A stretch of 56,061 nt of DNA from Metabacillus kandeliae. Its GTDB lineage: Bacteria; Bacillota; Bacilli; Bacillales; Bacillaceae. A program made the position numbers and the translations under genes. The DNA lies in contig NZ_JAJOZE010000001.1 in NCBI RefSeq assembly GCF_021166585.1, positions 1 to 56,061 on the forward strand, written 5' to 3'. The notes under the pieces are model-generated. The model saw only the letters and a program-made list of their open reading frames with translations. It ran no database searches and was not told where the DNA came from. Of the stretch, positions 43,938-49,188 are shown in pieces (the first letter of the stretch is position 1; every line of letters starts with the position of its first letter).

Positions 43938-45222
43938 AAAATTGATGACAGGTTATCTTTTGAAAACAGTTGATCGGACAAAAAATACCGATCTGGAAAA
44001 AATGAGTCAGTTAATCTCAGAAGGCAGCAGTGCTGCTGAAGAGACAAAGGCCCAGAAAGCTCCGCCTCCTCTGTTTAACAGCCATACAGCAAACAGGCTG
44101 AAGGCATTTAAGGAGAAGTACCGGAAGCAGCTCGATGAAATTCTGCAGGCGAGTCCGGTAATGGATGCTGAAATTAACAAGGCAGAAGCTGAATGGCCGG
44201 CAATTCAGGAATTAGAGGTTCAAGAATTTCCTGAAGCGCAGCAGATGGAAACGGCAGAAATCCATGCGGAAGCCGATTCAGCAGAGATAAGCCAGATTAA
44301 GGCTCTTCAGAAGATAGAAGAAGCAGCTCTTGTTTCTCCTTCAGAAAAGATATGGGATGCGGGCAGCGGCTTGCCCTTTTTTGACCAGGCACCTTCTGCA
44401 GCATCCTATGATTTTACCAGCCTTATCCTATATGATGAAAACCCGTCCTATACAAGCAGCGAGGAAGAAGATTTGTTTAGAAAAGCAGTGCAGGGAGAGC
44501 ATTACGGCATTCTCTTTGAGAGTCAGGCAAAGTCAAAACAGCCTGTCTGCAAGGAGATTTGGGATAAAATCCAAGCAGCAGTGCCAAAAGGCTACCACCT
44601 CCCTGATCAGCGCCAGCTGCTCGCTTTCACTGATATGCTAAAACCGCAGGGGATGTTTCAAACAAAGGAAAAAAGCCAAGTATTCTTTAACCCGGCTATC
44701 TGGGGCGCAATTACAGCTCATGTTCCTGAAAAGCTTCAATTTCCAGACTTTCGCTTCACATCGCTTTTTCCGAAAAAAGACACAAGCTTAAAGTCAGCAG
44801 CAGAATCATTTCATTCTAAAGCTTTGGATATCGTCAGCAGCAGGCTGCCTGGAAGCTATGACCTTCCCTCCTCCATGCTGAAAGTGCTGGAGCCGATGGC
44901 AGGCTCTTTCTACAGCAGTCTGTTTACCTCTGCTGACATGAAAGAAGAAACATTTGTGGACAGGAAAGTATGGGAACCGATTAAGCGGAATGCACCTTCC
45001 TTTTTTCGCCTGCCTGATAAAGCCACTCTTTCGGTTCTGGAAAAACTGGAAGAAGACGGACCGCAGTCCCTTTTTGAAAAAAAGAAAAAGTGGAAACTTG
45101 ACTGGGAGCATTACGATGTGTGGAAAAGAATTGCAGAAAGTGTTCCAAAGAAGTATCAGCTGCCCGCTTCAGAGATCTCTTTTTTTTCCTCAGCCGCTGA
45201 TGATGAAATCCTTAAAAAATGA
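43912..45222 (+). CDS. Trp-Pro repeat protein of unknown function
   Basis: Not recognised. 436 residues, no signal peptide or membrane helix. The N-terminal half is charged and helical (residues 1-145), the C-terminal half repetitive. Five copies of a 41-50 residue unit start at about 216 (IWDKIQAAVPKGYHLP), 263 (IWGAITAHVPEKLQFP), 304 (ALDIVSSRLPGSYDLP), 353 (VWEPIKRNAPSFFRLP) and 403 (VWKRIAESVPKKYQLP). The consensus is [IV]W-x2-I-x3-[VAL]P-x2-[YF]-x-LP, often followed by a Leu/Phe-rich helix and SLF. The same unit ends the GT4 encoded at 34883. The start lies inside the preceding GT gene, so production is probably coupled. A scaffold or targeting role for the glycan machinery is a guess. 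Confidence 0.8.
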   Translation: MSRLSKQIEKLMTGYLLKTVDRTKNTDLEKMSQLISEGSSAAEETKAQKAPPPLFNSHTANRLKAFKEKYRKQLDEILQASPVMDAEINKAEAEWPAIQELEVQEFPEAQQMETAEIHAEADSAEISQIKALQKIEEAALVSPSEKIWDAGSGLPFFDQAPSAASYDFTSLILYDENPSYTSSEEEDLFRKAVQGEHYGILFESQAKSKQPVCKEIWDKIQAAVPKGYHLPDQRQLLAFTDMLKPQGMFQTKEKSQVFFNPAIWGAITAHVPEKLQFPDFRFTSLFPKKDTSLKSAAESFHSKALDIVSSRLPGSYDLPSSMLKVLEPMAGSFYSSLFTSADMKEETFVDRKVWEPIKRNAPSFFRLPDKATLSVLEKLEEDGPQSLFEKKKKWKLDWEHYDVWKRIAESVPKKYQLPASEISFFSSAADDEILKK

Positions 45223-45249
45223 CCCCGGCAGAATCCGGGGTCATTTTTT
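45220..45249. terminator. Terminator after the repeat-protein gene
   Basis: Perfect stem tgaccccgg / ccggggtca with a six-base loop and T6, overlapping the stop codon; it may also serve the converging DinB gene. Confidence 0.88.
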
Positions 45250-45253
45250 CGCT

Positions 45254-45781
45254 TTAAAAGGATTGCAGCAGTCTCAGCTGCTGAAGAATCTGCCCTCTGT
45301 GATGCGCTTCATGCTCAATCAGATGATAAACGACCCATTCAGGGGTCACATCGTAGCTTTCCAGTACTCTTGGCTTTCGCCAATCTTCCGTATCCATTGA
45401 CCGAAAAGAAGAGAGAAAAACTTCCCTTACCTTGTTCAGGCGGTATATATGCTCATCAAGGGATTGCCCCTTAACCGGCATTAATTCCCCATCTTCTGTC
45501 CGATGATTGATAGGAAACAATGAAACGACTTCTTTGTCCCATTCTGTCATCAGGACCTCTTCATACAGCCAGTCAGCCTCAATGAGCGCAATATGGTACA
45601 GCAGTGTCCCGATTGACTGCCTGCCTTCCGGCGTTTCATCCAGCATGCTTTGACTGACCCCATCTAAATTTGAAAGCAAGTCCTGTCTGACATCCTCCAT
45701 ACACCAGAGCATGCGGCCGATTTCTGGTTCATAGCCTTGCAAGGCGCCAAGAAACAGCTTCTTTTTTCCGATATGTATCAC
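45254..45781 (-). CDS. DinB family protein
   Basis: 175-residue four-helix DinB-type protein with IGTLLYHIALIEADWLYEE and HLIEHEAHHRGQI, which supply the three His of the usual metal site. Function unknown; relatives include thiol-dependent transferases. The start is uncertain. The frame opens with GTG at 45781, which lies almost inside AAAGGAG; a TTG or ATG 13 to 22 codons later would shorten it. Transcribed against its neighbours and probably unrelated to the glycan genes. Confidence 0.82.
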   Translation of the reverse strand: MIHIGKKKLFLGALQGYEPEIGRMLWCMEDVRQDLLSNLDGVSQSMLDETPEGRQSIGTLLYHIALIEADWLYEEVLMTEWDKEVVSLFPINHRTEDGELMPVKGQSLDEHIYRLNKVREVFLSSFRSMDTEDWRKPRVLESYDVTPEWVVYHLIEHEAHHRGQILQQLRLLQSF

Positions 45782-45942
45782 TCCTTTCCATACTTATTCT
45801 TTTTCATGCAGGTATTTCCTTTTTATCAAGAAGGGATCAAGCAATTTTTTGAATTTGAATAAACCATTATATATGACCAAGCAGCCCTTGTGCCATTTAC
45901 ATAAAATACAGTACTTGTTTTAAGCAGTCTTTCTTATGGCCT

Positions 45943-45951
45943 CATATAAAC
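45943..45951 (+). promoter_or_regulatory. CATATAA element upstream of the beta-helix gene
   Basis: CATATAAAC, one of several similar elements (34844, 47991) preceding island genes. It resembles a sigma-K/sigma-E -10 only loosely, and no good -35 partner is evident. Confidence 0.22.
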
Positions 45952-45994
45952 GGAATAGATGATAAAGAATTTGATGGAAGGGAGCAAAACTTGC

Positions 45995-46996
45995 TTGGCA
46001 GCAAAGATTTATTCAGTCCCGGAAGATTTTCCGACAATTCAGCAGGCGATAGATGCAGCAGAGCCGAATGGCACGATCTCAGTCGCTCCGGGGGTATATC
46101 ATGAGAGCGTTTATACAGCGGGTAAGCCTCTGACTCTGCTTGGCGCACAGCACGGAAAAGATGCAAGAGAGCGCATTTTTACACCGCGGAAAGAATCCAT
46201 TATCAGCGGTACGGTTTTTTTGGAAGCAGAGCATGCGGAGCTCAATGGCTTTATCATTCGAAATTCAGAAGATTATGCAGGAGTTATCACAAGTGCGGGA
46301 AATTCCGGATATCGCATTCTAAATAATGTGATTGAAGGAAACGCTGCAGGCATTTACATGAATACAACAGATGGCAGCCATTCCTTCGTGAAACATAACG
46401 TAATCAGGGACAATACTCTTCCCGGACGGGGAAAAGGCGATGGCATTTATTCAGACCAGGGCTTGTTTCATACCGAAATCTCAAACAACTATATTACCGG
46501 CCACTGTGATCTCCACGGTGCCGGCATAAATCTGGAATCAGCCGCATTTGACTCGGATATTCTGATTTACTCAAACTATTTAAACCAGGACCATTCCATT
46601 GTCCTGACCAATACAAGAAACGTAAGAATTCTGCAAAACTGTCTGATTGGCAGCAAAACGGCAGCCGTATTTTTTGGAGGCGGCACCGTTCGAACAAACA
46701 TCAAGGAAAATGTGATCGCAAAAAATAAAGCCGGAATTTTAGTTACGGCGGATTTTGTCATGAAGGAAAACAGCCAGATTACTATCAGACAAAACGAGAT
46801 TAAAAGAAATGAAGACGGACTGATCATAGCGCTGGACAGCTACAGCGGCATTCTCCATGCGGAAGACAATTTCTGGGGCCATGATAGCGGGCCGTCCCTC
46901 GGGGAAAATAAGGAATTCGGCGATACGATTAAAAACTTGGATTTTACTGCAACGATTACTTCGAGTCCTTTTTTGACAGCTGAATATTTACAATAA
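45995..46996 (+). CDS. Right-handed parallel beta-helix repeat protein
   Basis: 333-residue NosD/pectate-lyase-like beta-helix. It starts YSVPEDFPTIQQAIDAA with NGTISVAPGVYHESV, then rungs such as NNVIEGNAAGIYM, KHNVIRDN, SNNYITGH, YSNYLNQD, KENVIAKNKAGI and RQNEIKRNEDGLI. It has no signal peptide, so the product stays in the cytoplasm or is assembled from the mother cell. The TTG at 45995 follows GAAGGGAG. Possible roles are a polysaccharide lyase/epimerase or a structural surface protein. The next gene starts 13 bases later. Confidence 0.83.
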   Translation: MAAKIYSVPEDFPTIQQAIDAAEPNGTISVAPGVYHESVYTAGKPLTLLGAQHGKDARERIFTPRKESIISGTVFLEAEHAELNGFIIRNSEDYAGVITSAGNSGYRILNNVIEGNAAGIYMNTTDGSHSFVKHNVIRDNTLPGRGKGDGIYSDQGLFHTEISNNYITGHCDLHGAGINLESAAFDSDILIYSNYLNQDHSIVLTNTRNVRILQNCLIGSKTAAVFFGGGTVRTNIKENVIAKNKAGILVTADFVMKENSQITIRQNEIKRNEDGLIIALDSYSGILHAEDNFWGHDSGPSLGENKEFGDTIKNLDFTATITSSPFLTAEYLQ

Positions 46997-47009
46997 AAGG
47001 AGTAAAGAA

Positions 47010-47927
47010 ATGAGAGTATTAGTGACAGGGGGAGCCGGTTTTATCGGCTCCCATCTTACAGAAGAACTGCTTCATAAAAATTATGATGTGCATGTGCTCG
47101 ACAGCATGGTATCAGGAAGAAAAGAAAACATCCCCTCGCTCGCGGTATTGCATGAAGCGGACATCTGCAGCAAAGAAGCAAAAGAAATCATTCAAGCTAT
47201 CCGGCCTGAAGCTGTTTTTCACCTGGCAGCACAGGCAGATGTCACGAAATCCATTCAATCGCCCTCCTATGATGCAGACGTAAATGTGACCGGCACGCTA
47301 AACATTTTAGAAGCCTGTCTTGAAGCAAAGGTGAAGCAGTTTATCTTTGCCTCTACATCAGCTGTTTACGGAAGCTTTCAAAAAGAGCTGATAAAGGAAA
47401 CAGACCCGGCTGATCCGATTTCCTATTACGGATTATCCAAATTAACAGCTGAAAGATACATCCGCTTATTTTCCGGTCTGCACGGCCTCCCGTGCACGAT
47501 TCTTCGATATGGAAATGTATACGGCCCACGGCAAAAGCCAAAAGGGGAGGGCGGCGTTGTTGCTGTATTTCTCGAAAACATCCAGAAAGGGCTTCCCCTA
47601 AGGGTTCATGGAGACGGGGAACAATCGAGAGATTTTATCTATGTAAAAGACGTAGCAAAGGCCAATATAGCAGCATTTGAAAATAAACAGCAAGGCACCT
47701 ACCACGTCAGCACAGGAAAAAGAACCTCCATCAATCAGCTGCTGAAGCTGATGGAAGAAGTTCACCGCACACCGCTCTCCATCATCCATACAGATGCACG
47801 CCTTGGAGATATCAAGCACAGCTGTTTATCAAATGAAGAGGCAAGGCAGCATCTGAAATGGACACCTGAATCCACGGTAGCAGCCGGCATACATGAAACC
47901 TATCAATATGAATGCCGCATAGATTAA
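47010..47927 (+). CDS. UDP-glucose 4-epimerase-like SDR (GalE/YtcB type)
   Basis: 305-residue extended SDR: VLVTGGAGFIGSHLTEELL, HLAAQADVTKSI, STSAVYG, YYGLSK (YxxxK), RYGNVYGPRQ and SRDFIYVKDVAKA. It is expected to epimerise or otherwise modify a UDP-hexose; it recalls YtcB, which is encoded with YtcC in a sporulation-controlled operon of B. subtilis. AAAGGAG precedes the ATG. Co-transcribed with the beta-helix gene. Confidence 0.88.
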   Translation: MRVLVTGGAGFIGSHLTEELLHKNYDVHVLDSMVSGRKENIPSLAVLHEADICSKEAKEIIQAIRPEAVFHLAAQADVTKSIQSPSYDADVNVTGTLNILEACLEAKVKQFIFASTSAVYGSFQKELIKETDPADPISYYGLSKLTAERYIRLFSGLHGLPCTILRYGNVYGPRQKPKGEGGVVAVFLENIQKGLPLRVHGDGEQSRDFIYVKDVAKANIAAFENKQQGTYHVSTGKRTSINQLLKLMEEVHRTPLSIIHTDARLGDIKHSCLSNEEARQHLKWTPESTVAAGIHETYQYECRID

Positions 47928-47972
47928 AGCCACTTTTTAAAAGCCTGTACAAACGCACTGACGAAAGCTTGA

Positions 47973-47999
47973 ACCAGCGCATCTACTAATCATATAAAT
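47973..47999 (+). promoter_or_regulatory. Candidate sigma-K-like promoter upstream of the DUF1796 gene
   Basis: AC (47973-47974), 16-base spacer, CATATAAAT (47991-47999): sigma-K spacing is good, with one mismatch to CATANNNTA. About 37 bases before the chosen start codon. Confidence 0.35.
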
Positions 48000-48035
48000 T
48001 TTTTCAAAAAACTTATGAAGCAAGGAGCTGTAAAA

Positions 48036-48710
48036 ATGGGGTTGGAAAATTTAAAAGGAAACTATGATGCCATTTTCAGCCTGGGAGATCTTTGCCTGAC
48101 ATCCATGCAGCTGCAAAAAAACAATCTCAGAAATTTCTCAGGCGTACTGGACTGGATGGCATCACCATTTATGAACCAAGTAAACCGGCTGCTGGAAAAC
48201 CGGTTTGTTGGATTTTTTGACGAAGCAAGTCTGCGGATTATCGGCTATGCTTCCGAAAATATTATCTGTGTGTCAGATGACGGTTACCATCTAGTATCCA
48301 ATCACGATTTTCATGTTCACGAAGGAAACTCCCTTCAATCACTTGCCGGCTATCACAAAGTAATGGAAAAGTACGGACGCCGCATCCGCCGCTCCCTTGA
48401 AAAAATGGAAAGCGGACAAAGAACGATGTTCATCAGAACGGAAGCCACCTTTGAAGATACAGCGGAGCTCGTTAGAGTGCTGAGAGGACTTGTGAAAAAC
48501 GACTTTGAAGTGCTCATTGTTAACCATACAGACGTGCCTGACCTGACAGAAAGGCACTGGCCAATTGCAAACGTTACCGTTGTAGAAATGCCGAATTTTG
48601 AAAAATGGAATGGCAATGACCACCTCTGGAGAAAAGTGTTTGAAGGCGTGTCCTTGACAAGCGCCGGCCCTGATGAGGGCGAGAGTTTGCTTGGGCCTAA
48701 TCAGGAGTGA
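48036..48710 (+). CDS. DUF1796 family putative cysteine peptidase
   Basis: 224-residue protein of the DUF1796 (papain-like) family: YDAIFSLGDLCLTSMQL with the candidate nucleophile Cys20, LRNFSGVLDWMASP, and a downstream His-rich VSNHDFHVHEG. The enzymatic activity is not established; members commonly lie in surface-polysaccharide clusters, so they may act on a glycan substituent or glycoprotein. The ATG at 48036 has AAGGAG 8 bases upstream; an ATG at 48015 would add seven residues. Confidence 0.8.
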   Translation: MGLENLKGNYDAIFSLGDLCLTSMQLQKNNLRNFSGVLDWMASPFMNQVNRLLENRFVGFFDEASLRIIGYASENIICVSDDGYHLVSNHDFHVHEGNSLQSLAGYHKVMEKYGRRIRRSLEKMESGQRTMFIRTEATFEDTAELVRVLRGLVKNDFEVLIVNHTDVPDLTERHWPIANVTVVEMPNFEKWNGNDHLWRKVFEGVSLTSAGPDEGESLLGPNQE

Positions 48711-48715
48711 TGGTT

Positions 48716-49033
48716 TTTGGGGTCTCTGTCCCCAAAAAAATTAGAGAGCTGTCCCTCAATACATTAATAGACTAAAGGTGTGTCCCCAATCTGGCAAAAC
48801 GCTGGGTAATAAGGGATGGCAAGCCGGAGTCTCTGTCCTTTAATCCTTTAACGGAACAAGGGACAGGTACAAGGAACTAATCACCTGACCTTCAGTATGG
48901 TAGTAGACTAAAGACCTGTCCCCAGGAAACGAAGATGCAGCAGTACCAATGGAAAGAAGGGCTAGCCCTCTGTCCTTTACTACTGCGGCGGAACAGGGGA
49001 CAGACCCCAAATGATAAGAGGGGGACAGAGACA
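48716..49033. repeat. Cluster of GGGGACAG / CTGTCCCC palindromic motifs (REP-like)
   Basis: About 320 noncoding bases rich in short ctgtccc and gggacag motifs in both orientations, including the palindrome-like ttggggtctctgtccccaa at 48716. Two diverged ~100-bp units lie in tandem at 48768-48866 and 48904-49003. Each begins tagactaaag plus a ctgtcccca-like block, and each ends ctctgtccttta, a spacer, then cggaaca and ggggacag. Similar motifs accompany RAYT-type transposases in bacilli, as I recall, but no transposase is encoded here. Confidence 0.7.
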
Positions 49034-49073
49034 ATGTGAAGCTGCTCACAATAAACCCAAAACCCTCTCGCTT

Positions 49074-49101
49074 AAAAAAGCGCTATCAAGCGCTTTTTTT
49101 A
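49074..49101 (+). terminator. Terminator upstream of the lyase gene
   Basis: Stem aaaaaagcgc / gcgctttttt with a short loop. It would stop transcription entering from the DUF1796 gene side. Confidence 0.82.
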
Positions 49102-49188
49102 TTTTTATCATAAAAAAACAATAAATATCCAAATAGTAGCCGATAAGTAATAGTGTAAAAGGATCACTATTTAGCAGGAGGTTGCGTA

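Noticed and set aside
48768-49003. CRISPR array
   Set aside because: Two diverged ~100-bp units are not short direct repeats with unique spacers, and there are no cas genes in the window.
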